A stretch of 39,688 bases of DNA from Psychrobacter sp. (GCA_020024075.1 JAHHUJ010000001.1:1-39688), one strand, 5' to 3'; positions 15,566 to 24,558 are shown, counted from the stretch's first letter. Made by a program: numbers and translations. Notes: a model not told the origin generated them from the letters alone.

Positions 15566-16612
15566 ATGTCCACAGTTAAGCACATCTCCTCTAGTTTTTT
15601 GTCTTTCAAACGTCTATTTGTAGGCAGTTTAGCCGCCTCTTTAATAGTGACAGCAGCTCCTTTAGCCAGTGCTGAAGATCATCACGATCATCATGAACAC
15701 AGCGACCTTGAGCATCATGACCATGATGACCATCACGATCATAACCATAATCCGAATCAGACAGTAGTCGCTCAAGGCTATGCGGACAAGTCACGACCCA
15801 GAATGACAGTCATTCCAGAGCATATCCGTAACAAGACTGACATTGCGGTTAGTAACTATCCTCTGTTTTTGTTAAGTGAGGCTGTGACTAAAGGCGCACC
15901 CTCTGGCAAGCTATTATTACAGCCAGGGGATGTTGGTCATCATGGTAGCCTAAGTCCAAGCGACATGAAAACCGTTAAAGACAGTCGCTATGTGGTTTGG
16001 TTTGGCAGTCAGTTAGAATCAAATTTAGTCAACTCTGTGGGTGAAAGCCCCAACAATATTAGTTTGTTCCGATTTAAAGCCTTCAATCATCTGCCCTTGC
16101 GTGATGTAAAAGGGCAACCAATTAAAGGGAGCTTAGACCCGCATATCTGGCTAGACCCAGATAACGCAAAAGCCATTACCCGCGCTTTGGGCTCTCTTTA
16201 TAGCCGAGCTAACCCTCAATATAAAGCAGTTTATGCTGCTAATGTAAAACAATTTGCAAAACAGATGGACAATGCAGTGGCACAAGTACAGAAAAATAGC
16301 CAAAAAACTCGACCTTACTGGGCATATCATGACGCTTTTGGTTATATCGAGTCCGCTTTGAATCTGCAACTAGCAGGAGCATTGACGCATGATCATCATC
16401 TGCCACCAAAAGCAAGTCAGTTTCATTGGTTAAATAAAAACCGTCCACAACCTACCATGTGTATTGTACTTCAGTCTGATAGCAATAAAGGCGCCATCGC
16501 TAAATTAAAACCAGCCAACAGCACAGTACAGCAAGAAGATATGAGTAATGCAAAAGACTTTATCTCAGGCTGGATGGCTGTGGCGAATGATATCAATAAC
16601 TGTGTTAAATAA
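15566..16612 (+). CDS. znuA: Zinc ABC transporter periplasmic binding protein
   Basis: 348-aa cluster A-I metal-binding protein. The N terminus is a signal peptide (FKRLFVGSLAASLIVTAAPL, cut after ASA near residue 36). A short His/Asp-rich segment (about 38-62, HHDHHEHSDLEHHDHDDHHDH) follows directly at the mature N terminus, rather than in the mid-protein loop typical of ZnuA. Likely zinc ligands lie in the GDVGHHGSLSPSD region, DPHIWLDP and YHDAFGYIE. It captures Zn2+ in the periplasm and passes it to ZnuB/ZnuC. Divergent from zur with a shared Zur box. No clear terminator is seen after it. Confidence 0.94.
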   Translation: MSTVKHISSSFLSFKRLFVGSLAASLIVTAAPLASAEDHHDHHEHSDLEHHDHDDHHDHNHNPNQTVVAQGYADKSRPRMTVIPEHIRNKTDIAVSNYPLFLLSEAVTKGAPSGKLLLQPGDVGHHGSLSPSDMKTVKDSRYVVWFGSQLESNLVNSVGESPNNISLFRFKAFNHLPLRDVKGQPIKGSLDPHIWLDPDNAKAITRALGSLYSRANPQYKAVYAANVKQFAKQMDNAVAQVQKNSQKTRPYWAYHDAFGYIESALNLQLAGALTHDHHLPPKASQFHWLNKNRPQPTMCIVLQSDSNKGAIAKLKPANSTVQQEDMSNAKDFISGWMAVANDINNCVK

Positions 16613-16825
16613 ATCTGACTAAGCAGTGTTAATTAAACTAACGTACCCTCAAAAATTTAGCTACAATATTCCTACTACTTAGGTAATGATAGCAAGTTAG
16701 CTAGACAGCAAGTTAAGCTCTTGTTATTTTATTAAGCTTCTATCTTGTTATCTTAAGCTTTTAGTCATTAGCTGTTATCATTAGGTGGCTAGTTCAGGGG
16801 TACGTTGTTAGTGCTTGGTAATTTA

Positions 16826-16885
16826 TTAACTATATCTCAAACAGGTTAACTATATCTCGAACAAGTTAACTATATCTCAAACAGT
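16826..16885 (+). repeat. Three tandem 20-bp repeats upstream of atpI
   Basis: The unit TTAACTATATCTCAAACAGG occurs at 16826-16845, 16846-16865 (two changes) and 16866-16885 (last base changed). It ends about 60 bp before the -35 of the putative atp promoter. Confidence 0.85.
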
Positions 16886-16946
16886 TAATAACTATTACTT
16901 ACAGATATGCATAAAAAAAGTATTTGACAAAAGAATCTTTTTTTTC

Positions 16947-16975
16947 TTGCTTTACCCCTAAGGCCTCATTATAAT
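16947..16975 (+). promoter_or_regulatory. Sigma-70 promoter for the atp operon
   Basis: A perfect -10 TATAAT (16970-16975) lies 17 nt after TTGCTT (16947-16952). The predicted start near 16982 leaves a leader of about 22 nt before the atpI ATG. A consensus TTGACA at 16924-16929 is too far from this -10 to pair with it. Confidence 0.7.
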
Positions 16976-17003
16976 AGTCGGCGTTTTGTGTTATAGAAAA
17001 GTC

Positions 17004-17438
17004 ATGACTACTCATTCCAATACGCCACTACGAGCGTCAGAACGTAAACAGCTACAACGAGTTCAGTTAAGACGACAAGCCCGGCTTAGGTCGAGCAGTC
17101 TATTAATCATTATCGTTATGGCTTGGCTATTAGACATGACTTTGTTTAAAAGCAGCTTGCTTATCCCTAAAGGGGTGGCGTTAGGGGCTTTTATTAACTG
17201 GTTTGCTCAGAGTGTCTTTGCTTGGTTTGCTTTTCGATATAGCGGAGCACAAGCCAGACAGGCCATCGTTGGTCAACTCTATCTGGGTCAGATTATTAAG
17301 TGGTTTGTGGTTATGCTGGGTTTTGCCTTAGTGTTTATCACTATACAACCCATTTCTGCTGGTGCTGTCATATTTGGATTTATTGCAATGCAAATAGGAC
17401 ACTTTATAAGCCTCTGGCAGATACGCAGAAATAGTTAA
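17004..17438 (+). CDS. atpI: ATP synthase subunit I
   Basis: 144-aa small membrane protein with a basic N-terminal segment and four hydrophobic helices, at the head of the ATP synthase operon. AtpI proteins assist assembly of the c-ring and are poorly conserved, so the call relies on length, topology and position. The frame opens at a TTG (16986), but the ATG at 17004 gives MTTHSNTPLRASERKQ and agrees with the predicted promoter start near 16982. The Shine-Dalgarno sequence is weak (AGAAAAG), consistent with the low expression known for atpI. Confidence 0.85.
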   Translation: MTTHSNTPLRASERKQLQRVQLRRQARLRSSSLLIIIVMAWLLDMTLFKSSLLIPKGVALGAFINWFAQSVFAWFAFRYSGAQARQAIVGQLYLGQIIKWFVVMLGFALVFITIQPISAGAVIFGFIAMQIGHFISLWQIRRNS

Positions 17439-17725
17439 AATAGCTTACAAAATCACCACAGCAGATTAATACTATTTATTATGAAGCCCACACGTGGTAT
17501 TTTAGGGTTCATATCAGTGCAATAGTAAGATATTAAAAAATTGCAGCAGTATCAAAAAAACATAATTGTTATCCGTCATTGTAATCAATTCAGTCATTGT
17601 AACCAGAATTGTTACAAAACCAGCAAATCAGTGTATGATACGCGGCAAGTTCTATCAAAAAATTTAGTAGATTTCTAATTTTATAAAAAATACAGAAAGG
17701 TTGTGTTAAAAAAATAAACGTTTTC

Positions 17726-17754
17726 TTTACACTTATACCTTGCTGCATTAATAT
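17726..17754 (+). promoter_or_regulatory. Candidate internal promoter upstream of atpB
   Basis: TTTACA (17726-17731), a 17-nt spacer and TAATAT (17749-17754). It would allow the structural atp genes to be transcribed independently of atpI. The leader would then begin just before the 15-bp inverted repeat. Confidence 0.5.
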
Positions 17755-17778
17755 AAGGGCAGAAATAATTGAGCACCA

Positions 17779-17852
17779 AATTTATTTAGCAAAGTATAAG
17801 TAAGTAAAGTAGTTAAATCTTCAGTAACAAAGTATTTTTTGCTAAATAAATT
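17779..17852 (+). repeat. 15-bp inverted repeat in the atpB leader
   Basis: The arms AATTTATTTAGCAAA (17779-17793) and TTTGCTAAATAAATT (17838-17852) are perfectly complementary across a 44-nt loop. The word CAAAGTAT recurs inside the structure. There is no T-run after the right arm, so it is a leader structure rather than a terminator. Confidence 0.75.
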
Positions 17853-17886
17853 AATGGTTAACACAAACTTATAAGAAGCTTAGATT

Positions 17887-18753
17887 ATGGCAGCTGAAAT
17901 ATCCTCGTCTGATTATATTGCACACCATTTAACCAACTGGACCTTTGGCTATTTGCCAGGTGAAGGCTGGAAAGTTGCCCATACTGCTGAAGAAGCAGGT
18001 CGAATGGGTTTTAATGCCATTCACTTGGATACTATGCTTTGGTCATTTGGACTTGGTATTATATTTTGTGCCTTATTTTGGTTCGTAGCAAAGCGTGTGA
18101 CTGCTGGGGTACCAGGCAAGCTACAATCTGCAGTTGAAATGATTGTAGAGTTTGTGGACACAAACGTACGTGATTCCTACAATGGTACATCAAAACTTAT
18201 CGCACCTTTAGCGTTAACAATTTTTGTGTGGATCTTCTTAATGAACTTGATGGACTTAATACCCATCGACTATATCCCAGTATTAGCACAAAAAGTTGGT
18301 GCTGCTATGGGTCATGATCCACACCATGTGTACTTTAAGATTGTATCGACAACAGATCCCAACGCTACGTTAGGTATGGCGTTCTCGGTATTCTTCTTAA
18401 TCATTGGTTATAGCATTAAAGAGAAGGGGGTTGGTGGCTTCATTAGTGAACTAACCATGCACCCATTTAGTGCTTCAAACCCAATTGCTAAGATTTTATT
18501 ATTCCCAGTCAACTTAATCCTAGAGTTGGTTACTTTAATTGCAAAACCTGTTTCACTTGGTTTGCGTTTATTTGGTAACATGTACGCAGGGGAGTTGGTG
18601 TTCGTATTGATTGCCTTATTACCTTTCTGGATTCAGTGGGCATTATCAGTACCTTGGGCAATTTTCCATATTTTAATTATTACCCTTCAGGCGTTCATAT
18701 TTATGATGTTGACGATAATCTACTTATCACTAGCATCACAAACTGAACATTAA
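17887..18753 (+). CDS. atpB: ATP synthase Fo subunit a
   Basis: 288-aa integral membrane subunit that forms the proton half-channels against the c-ring. The essential arginine is R227 in LGLRLFGNMYAGE (E. coli R210). About five to six helices are visible, with NLMDLIPIDYIP and the C-terminal ILIITLQAFIFMMLTIIYL conserved. It is slightly longer than E. coli (271 aa), with extra residues at the N terminus and in the loop near GHDPHHVYF. The ATG follows a weak AAGAAG. atpE follows after 45 bp. Confidence 0.97.
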   Translation: MAAEISSSDYIAHHLTNWTFGYLPGEGWKVAHTAEEAGRMGFNAIHLDTMLWSFGLGIIFCALFWFVAKRVTAGVPGKLQSAVEMIVEFVDTNVRDSYNGTSKLIAPLALTIFVWIFLMNLMDLIPIDYIPVLAQKVGAAMGHDPHHVYFKIVSTTDPNATLGMAFSVFFLIIGYSIKEKGVGGFISELTMHPFSASNPIAKILLFPVNLILELVTLIAKPVSLGLRLFGNMYAGELVFVLIALLPFWIQWALSVPWAIFHILIITLQAFIFMMLTIIYLSLASQTEH

Positions 18754-18798
18754 TTAGTTAGATTTTTCATCAATCAATAGGTAAATGAGGATACATCA

Positions 18799-19044
18799 AT
18801 GGATCCAGTATTAGGTGGTTACACAGTTATCGCAGTAGCATTGTTAATCGGCGCAGGCGCGCTAGCTACAGGTATCGGCTTCGCATTACTAGGTGGTAAA
18901 TTCCTAGAAAGTGTTGCACGTCAGCCAGAATTAGGCTCACAATTGCAAACTCGCATGTTCATTGTAGCCGGTCTTCTTGATGCGGTGCCAATGATTGGTG
19001 TTGGTATTGCGATGTTATTATTATTCGCTAACCCTCTAGCTTAA
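18799..19044 (+). CDS. atpE: ATP synthase Fo subunit c
   Basis: 81-aa hairpin proteolipid of the rotor ring. Two hydrophobic helices flank the polar loop ARQPE, and the proton-carrying carboxylate is Asp61 in VAGLLDAVPMIGVG. No Na+-type Gln/Glu ligand set is evident, so the enzyme should be proton-driven. TGAGGA lies upstream of the ATG. The 3' side carries an 11-bp hairpin that may stabilise this transcript end, since the c subunit is needed in about tenfold excess. Confidence 0.97.
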   Translation: MDPVLGGYTVIAVALLIGAGALATGIGFALLGGKFLESVARQPELGSQLQTRMFIVAGLLDAVPMIGVGIAMLLLFANPLA

Positions 19045-19065
19045 TTTAAACATCAGTGACCCCTG

Positions 19066-19115
19066 TTGACCATTCGCAATTATTTGGAATGATATGTCAG
19101 ATATCGAATGGTCAA
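19066..19115 (+). repeat. Hairpin in the atpE-atpF spacer
   Basis: TTGACCATTCG (19066-19076) and CGAATGGTCAA (19105-19115) form a perfect 11-bp stem with a 28-nt loop, extendable by two G-U pairs. No T-run follows. Confidence 0.8.
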
Positions 19116-19149
19116 TGATACTGATTTTTATTAATAAAGAGGTGATCGT

Positions 19150-19620
19150 GTGAATATTAATCTAACCCTAATCGGTCAGTCCATAGCGTTTGCAATATTT
19201 GTTTTATTTTGCATGAAGTTTATTTGGCCTGCTTTAATGGGTGCCATTGAAGAGCGTCAGCAAAAAATAGCTGAAGGCCTTAATGCCGCCGAAAAAGCAA
19301 AGTCAGACTTAGCAAATGCTGAACAATCAGTTGAGCAAGAGCTTGCAACAGCAAAAGTTAAAGCTGCTGCACTGATTGAACAAGCAAATAAAAGCGCTAA
19401 CCAGCTTATCGAAGAAGCAAAAGCACAGGCAGAAATTGAAGGCGAACGTATTCGTCAGCAAGCCCGTGAGTCAATCGATCTTGAAATTAATCAAGCACGC
19501 GAAGGTTTACGCAGCCAAGTGTCTGAGCTTGCAGTACTAGGTGCTGAACAAATTCTAAAAGACAAAGTTGATGCGCAGCAACATGCCAAAATGCTAGAAG
19601 AGTTGGCAGCTAAGCTTTAA
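19150..19620 (+). CDS. atpF: ATP synthase Fo subunit b
   Basis: 156 aa, the same length as E. coli subunit b. One N-terminal helix (LIGQSIAFAIFVLFCMKFIW) anchors a long Ala/Glu/Lys-rich coiled coil (about 30-150) that forms the peripheral stalk. The start is GTG at 19150, with AGAGGTGAT immediately upstream, which is a strong ribosome binding site. The gene lies 105 bp after atpE, with a hairpin between them. Confidence 0.96.
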   Translation: MNINLTLIGQSIAFAIFVLFCMKFIWPALMGAIEERQQKIAEGLNAAEKAKSDLANAEQSVEQELATAKVKAAALIEQANKSANQLIEEAKAQAEIEGERIRQQARESIDLEINQAREGLRSQVSELAVLGAEQILKDKVDAQQHAKMLEELAAKL

Positions 19621-19655
19621 GTGGTAAATTTAAGTCTTAATATCTATTGTTGATG

Positions 19656-19679
19656 AGCTGAAGTGACTCAGCTTCAGCT
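19656..19679 (+). repeat. Hairpin in the atpF-atpH spacer
   Basis: AGCTGAAG (19656-19663) and CTTCAGCT (19672-19679) form a perfect 8-bp stem with an 8-nt loop. The 204-bp spacer also contains two weaker stems at about 19699-19712 and 19713-19729. Confidence 0.65.
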
Positions 19680-19824
19680 TTATAGAATCTCATAATAAAC
19701 TGCTTTGGCAGTAGTTATGGTTTTATAACCTAACGATAGTAGGGCTCTTTATCCCTAATCAACTTCTTATACCTGGTTTGTTTTATATAAAGTTTTTCAT
19801 CAAATATGTGGCTAAGAGGACATA

Positions 19825-20403
19825 ATGGCTGAATTATCTACACTAGCGAGACCCTATGCCAAGGCAGCATTTGATTATGCGCATGAAAACTCAGTCATTG
19901 GTGAGTGGGAAGATTTCTTGCTGATCGCAAGTAGCGTGGTCGGTGATTCTGCCTTTGTGCATATGCTAGATAACCCCGCTGTTACTGCTGACCAAAAAGC
20001 TGAAGCACTAATCAGCATCTATGATGAACACGCAACCTCTACTCAGGGGCAGTCGTCTAATCAATTATCAGTAGCAACAACACCCATCAAAAACTTTGTG
20101 CATCAACTTGCCGAACAAGAGCGTTTGAGCCTATTACCACAGGTATTAGAGCAATACCGTTTACATCGCGCTAAAGCACTTAAGCAAGTAAACGTATACG
20201 TAACGTCTGCCTATCCGTTAGACGACGCACAACGTACTATGATTCAAAGTCGATTAGAACAATCACTAAATGCATCTGTGATTCTTCATGAAGATGTAGA
20301 TCCTAGTTTATTAGCGGGTGCCACCATTAAAATTGGCGACAAGCTTGTTGATGACTCGGTGCGTGGAAAATTAAAACAGTTAAAAACACAGCTAACTGCT
20401 TAA
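19825..20403 (+). CDS. atpH: ATP synthase F1 subunit delta
   Basis: 192-aa peripheral-stalk subunit linking b2 to the top of F1. It begins with the typical LARPYAKAAFDYAHE and ends with the family's C-terminal block (DPSLLAGATIKIGDKLVDDSVRGKL). It is about 15 residues longer than E. coli, explained by a polar insertion (STQGQSSNQLSVATT) before the PIKNFVHQLAEQERL helix. AGAGGA lies about 8 nt upstream of the ATG. Confidence 0.96.
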   Translation: MAELSTLARPYAKAAFDYAHENSVIGEWEDFLLIASSVVGDSAFVHMLDNPAVTADQKAEALISIYDEHATSTQGQSSNQLSVATTPIKNFVHQLAEQERLSLLPQVLEQYRLHRAKALKQVNVYVTSAYPLDDAQRTMIQSRLEQSLNASVILHEDVDPSLLAGATIKIGDKLVDDSVRGKLKQLKTQLTA

Positions 20404-20405
20404 CG

Positions 20406-20422
20406 CATTATTAATAATAATG
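20406..20422 (+). repeat. Palindrome just after the atpH stop
   Basis: CATTATTA and TAATAATG flank a single central base, giving a 17-bp AT-only dyad immediately after the stop codon. Its weak pairing makes a functional hairpin doubtful. Confidence 0.35.
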
Positions 20423-20573
20423 ATAGTTGATGTTGCTTATTAGTTAACCTGTAATCAAAATAAATTATCATTAAAAGCTTAATTTACATTTTATCTTTAA
20501 CACATTTTTAGAAGATTTTAAGCTTTATATCCGGCGAGTAAGCAGGCAATCACAAATTAAAGGAAACAAGGCA

Positions 20574-22118
20574 ATGCAACAATTGAATCCAGCAGAGATC
20601 AGTCAACTGATTAAGCAGCGAATTCAAGACCTTGATACAGGTGCAACCGCTAAGAATGAAGGCACTATTGTCAAAGTATCTGATGGTATTGTACAGATTC
20701 ATGGTCTTGAAGATGCAATGTACGGTGAGATGATTGAGTTTGAAGGCGATGTCTATGGTATGGCATTGAACCTTGAACAAGACTCCGTAGGCGCGGTTGT
20801 TTTGGGTGATTACCTAGGTCTTCAAGAAGGTCAAAAAGCTTACTGCACAGGCCGTATTTTAGAAGTACCAGTAGGTCCTGAATTATTAGGTCGCGTGGTT
20901 GACGCTTTAGGTAATCCTATCGATGGTAAAGGTCCTATCAACGCTAAGCTTACTGACAAAGTCGAAAAAATTGCTCCAGGTGTTATTGCCCGTCAATCAG
21001 TTGATGAGCCAGTAATGACTGGTTATAAAGCAGTTGATACCATGATTCCAATCGGTCGTGGTCAGCGTGAGCTTATCATTGGTGACCGTCAGACTGGTAA
21101 AACAGCTTTAGCTATTGACTCTATTATTGCTCAGAAAGATTCTGGTATTAAGTGTGTCTACGTAGCCATTGGTCAGAAGCGTTCTACTATTGCTAACGTC
21201 GTACGTAAGCTTGAAGAAACAGGCGCTTTAGCATACACCACAGTAGTTGTAGCTTCAGCTTCTGAGCCAGCAGCGCTTCAATATATCGCTCCGTACTCTG
21301 GTTGTACTATGGGTGAATACTTCCGTGACCGCGGTGAAGACGCATTAATCGTTTATGATGACTTATCAAAACAAGCGGTAGCGTATCGTCAGATTTCACT
21401 ACTATTACGTCGTCCACCAGGTCGTGAAGCTTACCCAGGTGACGTTTTCTATCTTCACTCACGCCTACTAGAGCGTGCATCACGTGTAAACGCGGATTAT
21501 GTTGAAGAGTTCACTAAAGGTGAAGTAAAAGGTAAAACTGGTTCTTTAACCGCACTACCAATTATTGAAACTCAAGCAGGGGACGTATCTGCATTCGTAC
21601 CAACGAACGTAATTTCTATTACTGATGGTCAGATCTTCTTAGAATCAAGCTTATTTAACTCAGGTATCCGTCCTGCGGTTAACGCTGGTATCTCAGTATC
21701 ACGTGTTGGTGGCTCTGCTCAGACTAAGATTATCAAAAAGCTATCAGGTGGTATCCGTACTGCATTGGCTCAGTACCGTGAATTGGCAGCGTTTGCTCAG
21801 TTCGCCTCTGACCTAGACGATGCTACTAAGCAACAGTTAGACCATGGTGAGCGTGTAACTGAACTGATGAAACAGAAGCAGTATGCTCCAATGTCAGTTG
21901 CTGAACAAGCCGCGGTTATCTATGCTTCAAACGAAGGTTACTTAGCTGATATCCCAGTTGAAAAAATCGGCGCCTGGGAAGAAGCTTACCTACGTTACAT
22001 GTATGACGAACAAGCTGATCTTATGAAAGAGATTAACGATACTGCAAACTACAATGATGATATTGCAGGCCGTTTAAAAGCTTCAGTTGAAACGTTCCTA
22101 CAAAACCACACGTTCTAA
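20574..22118 (+). CDS. atpA: ATP synthase F1 subunit alpha
   Basis: 514 aa, near the 513 aa of E. coli. It has the non-catalytic nucleotide site P-loop GDRQTGKT (170-177), the family signature PAVNAGISVSRVGGSAQ with the arginine finger, and the YDDLSKQAVAYRQISLLLRRPPGREAYPGD block. It alternates with beta in the F1 hexamer. AAAGGAAACAAGGCA precedes the ATG. A 10-bp hairpin follows the stop. Confidence 0.98.
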   Translation: MQQLNPAEISQLIKQRIQDLDTGATAKNEGTIVKVSDGIVQIHGLEDAMYGEMIEFEGDVYGMALNLEQDSVGAVVLGDYLGLQEGQKAYCTGRILEVPVGPELLGRVVDALGNPIDGKGPINAKLTDKVEKIAPGVIARQSVDEPVMTGYKAVDTMIPIGRGQRELIIGDRQTGKTALAIDSIIAQKDSGIKCVYVAIGQKRSTIANVVRKLEETGALAYTTVVVASASEPAALQYIAPYSGCTMGEYFRDRGEDALIVYDDLSKQAVAYRQISLLLRRPPGREAYPGDVFYLHSRLLERASRVNADYVEEFTKGEVKGKTGSLTALPIIETQAGDVSAFVPTNVISITDGQIFLESSLFNSGIRPAVNAGISVSRVGGSAQTKIIKKLSGGIRTALAQYRELAAFAQFASDLDDATKQQLDHGERVTELMKQKQYAPMSVAEQAAVIYASNEGYLADIPVEKIGAWEEAYLRYMYDEQADLMKEINDTANYNDDIAGRLKASVETFLQNHTF

Positions 22119-22128
22119 ATAACAAACG

Positions 22129-22153
22129 GTGCGATTAGTGAAGCTAATCGCAC
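22129..22153 (+). repeat. Hairpin in the atpA-atpG spacer
   Basis: GTGCGATTAG (22129-22138) and CTAATCGCAC (22144-22153) form a perfect 10-bp stem with a 5-nt loop. The bases that follow are ACTATTTG, so there is no terminator T-run. It is the most compact and stable hairpin in the operon. Confidence 0.8.
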
Positions 22154-22212
22154 TATTTGAAATGTGTGTGATAGATTAATCCTCATTTAAACCCCGCCGA
22201 ATTGGAAATGTT

Positions 22213-23091
22213 ATGGCAAGTTTAAAAGAAATTCGTGCTAAGGTTACTAGCATTAAAAGTACGCAGAAAATTACGCGTGCGATGCAGATGGTAGCCGCCA
22301 GTAAAATGCGCCGTGCTCAAGAGCGTATGGAAGTGGGTCGTCCTTATTCTGATAATATGCGTCGTGTGGTATCACACTTAGTAAACGCCTCTTCAGACTA
22401 TAAGCACCCTTATATGACTAGCCGTCAGGTAAATCGTGTAGGCTATATCTTAGTGACTTCTGACCGTGGTTTGGCTGGTGGATTGAACATCAATTTATTT
22501 AAGCAGTTGATGCATCATGTTGAAGAATTTCAAGACCAGTCTGTGCAAGCTGAGTTTGCTGTAATCGGCTCTAAAGGCGTTAGCTTTTTCAAGAGTTTTG
22601 GCGGCAAAGTAACTTCAGCAGTCACTGATTATGGTGATAATCCTAGCTTTGAGCAATTAAATGCTCCAGTTCAAGCCATGCTTGATGATTATGCCAAGGG
22701 TCATTTAGATCGCATTTATGTGGTTTACAATAAGTTTGTAAACGCAATGACACAAAAGCCAATGATTAGCCAGCTGGTTCCATTACCGCAAGATGCCATT
22801 GATTCAGACTCAGGTATGCGTACCGAAATCAACTGGGACTATATCTACGAGCCTGATGCCAAGACACTTGTCGATGGTTTGCTTGGCCGTTATATCGAGT
22901 CTATCGTATATCAAGCGGTCATGGAAAACATTGCTTCAGAACAGTCAGCACGTATGGTAGCGATGAAAGCCGCTACTGATAATGCTGGTGACCTAATTAA
23001 TGATTTACAGTTAGTTTATAACAAGCTGCGTCAAGCGGCAATTACCCGAGAAATTTCGGAAATTGTCGGCGGTGCTGCTGCTGTTTCCTAA
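22213..23091 (+). CDS. atpG: ATP synthase F1 subunit gamma
   Basis: 292-aa central rotor shaft (E. coli 287 aa). The N-terminal helix reads SLKEIRAKVTSIKSTQKITRAMQMVAASKMRRAQ and the C-terminal helix includes MKAATDNAGDLINDLQLVYNKLRQAAITREISEIVGGA, both diagnostic. It lies 94 bp after atpA, across a hairpin, and 39 bp before atpD. Confidence 0.97.
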   Translation: MASLKEIRAKVTSIKSTQKITRAMQMVAASKMRRAQERMEVGRPYSDNMRRVVSHLVNASSDYKHPYMTSRQVNRVGYILVTSDRGLAGGLNINLFKQLMHHVEEFQDQSVQAEFAVIGSKGVSFFKSFGGKVTSAVTDYGDNPSFEQLNAPVQAMLDDYAKGHLDRIYVVYNKFVNAMTQKPMISQLVPLPQDAIDSDSGMRTEINWDYIYEPDAKTLVDGLLGRYIESIVYQAVMENIASEQSARMVAMKAATDNAGDLINDLQLVYNKLRQAAITREISEIVGGAAAVS

Positions 23092-23130
23092 TTGACATAC
23101 CTATATTTTTAGAAGTTCAAGGAGAACGCC

Positions 23131-24558
23131 ATGAGTAGCGGTCATATAGTACAGATTATTGGCGCAGTTATTGACGTCGAGTTTAACCGCACTGACGTGC
23201 CACAAATTTATGACGCGTTAGTTGTTGATGGTACAGAAACTACACTAGAAGTTCAGCAGCAGCTGGGTGATGGTGTTGTACGTACTATTGCAATGGGATC
23301 TACTGAAGGTCTTAAGCGTGGCTTACCAGTAACTAATACTGGTGCCTCAATTACAGTTCCAGTAGGTGATGCGACTCTAGGTCGTATTATGGACGTTTTA
23401 GGTCGTCCAATTGACGAACAAGGTCCAGTTAATTCTGAAGACCATTGGTCAATCCACCGTCAAGCACCTTCTTATGATGAGCAAGCTAACAGCACTGACC
23501 TATTAGAAACAGGTATTAAAGTAATTGACTTACTTTGTCCGTTCGCTAAAGGTGGTAAAGTTGGTCTGTTCGGTGGTGCCGGTGTTGGTAAAACCGTAAA
23601 CATGATGGAATTAATTAACAATATCGCTCTTAAACACTCAGGTTTATCAGTATTCGCTGGTGTGGGTGAGCGTACTCGTGAAGGTAACGACTTCTACCAC
23701 GAGATGCAAGAAGCGGGTGTTGTTGACGTTGAAAACTTCACCAACTCTAAAGTTGCGATGGTTTACGGTCAGATGAATGAGCCACCAGGTAACCGTTTAC
23801 GTGTTGCGTTAACTGGTCTAACTATGGCTGAGTACTTCCGTGATCAAAAAGATGAAAACGGTAAAGGTAAAGACGTTCTACTATTCGTAGATAACATCTA
23901 CCGTTATACTCTAGCTGGTACTGAAGTATCAGCACTTCTAGGTCGTATGCCATCAGCAGTAGGTTATCAGCCAACACTAGCTGAAGAGATGGGGGTACTA
24001 CAAGAGCGTATTACTTCAACTCAGACGGGTTCTATTACTTCTATCCAAGCGGTATACGTACCTGCGGATGACTTAACTGACCCATCACCAGCTACTACCT
24101 TCGCTCACTTAGACGCGACAGTGGTACTGAGCCGTGATATTGCTTCACAAGGTATTTATCCTGCGATTGACCCACTAGATTCAACTTCACGTCAGCTAGA
24201 TCCTCTAGTTATCGGTGAAGAGCACTATAACGTGGCTCGTGGTGTTCAGGAAGTTCTACAGCGCTATAAAGAGCTTAAAGACATCATCGCTATCTTGGGT
24301 ATGGATGAGCTTTCAGAAGAAGATAAGATGGTGGTATACCGCGCTCGTAAAATCCAGCGTTTCTTATCGCAGCCATTCCACGTAGCAGAAGTATTCACTG
24401 GTGCTCCTGGTAAATACGTATCACTACGTGACACCATCGCAAGCTTCCGTGATATCTTAGATGGTAAATATGACGACCTACCAGAACAAGCTTTCTACAT
24501 GGCTGGTAGCATCGACGAAGTGGTAGCGAAAGCTGAAAAAATGAAGTCTGCAGCGTAA
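23131..24558 (+). CDS. atpD: ATP synthase F1 subunit beta
   Basis: 475-aa catalytic subunit. The P-loop is GGAGVGKT (148-155); the catalytic Glu lies in GVGERTREGNDFYHE; the Walker B region is LLFVDNIYRYTLAGTEVSALLGRMPSAVGYQPTLAEEMG; and the DELSEED torque helix appears as MDELSEEDKM. AAGGAGAACGCC precedes the ATG, a strong ribosome binding site. Codon use is strikingly repetitive, as expected of a highly expressed gene. Confidence 0.98.
   Translation: MSSGHIVQIIGAVIDVEFNRTDVPQIYDALVVDGTETTLEVQQQLGDGVVRTIAMGSTEGLKRGLPVTNTGASITVPVGDATLGRIMDVLGRPIDEQGPVNSEDHWSIHRQAPSYDEQANSTDLLETGIKVIDLLCPFAKGGKVGLFGGAGVGKTVNMMELINNIALKHSGLSVFAGVGERTREGNDFYHEMQEAGVVDVENFTNSKVAMVYGQMNEPPGNRLRVALTGLTMAEYFRDQKDENGKGKDVLLFVDNIYRYTLAGTEVSALLGRMPSAVGYQPTLAEEMGVLQERITSTQTGSITSIQAVYVPADDLTDPSPATTFAHLDATVVLSRDIASQGIYPAIDPLDSTSRQLDPLVIGEEHYNVARGVQEVLQRYKELKDIIAILGMDELSEEDKMVVYRARKIQRFLSQPFHVAEVFTGAPGKYVSLRDTIASFRDILDGKYDDLPEQAFYMAGSIDEVVAKAEKMKSAA

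Larger units (their letters stand above)
16613..17003. other. Intergenic region znuA-atpI
   Basis: 391 bp without a credible gene. It holds a 3 x 20 bp tandem repeat and the atp operon promoter, both listed separately. The left part (16680-16790) is AT-rich, with scattered AGCAAGTTA and AAGCTT words and no clear terminator for znuA. Confidence 0.5.
17439..17886. other. Long atpI-atpB spacer / atpB leader
   Basis: 448 bp without an ORF, unusually long for this operon position. It contains a candidate internal promoter (17726-17754), another possible -10 TATGAT at 17634-17639, and a large inverted repeat (17779-17852) ending 34 bp before the atpB ATG. The sequence is highly AT-rich. Confidence 0.55.

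Noticed and set aside
16826..16885. Possible CRISPR array
   Set aside because: The 20-bp units are directly adjacent without unique spacers, and no cas genes are present.
16924..16929. Consensus TTGACA as the -35 of the atp promoter
   Set aside because: The nearest good -10 is 40 bp away. TTGCTT at 16947 has the right 17-bp spacing instead.
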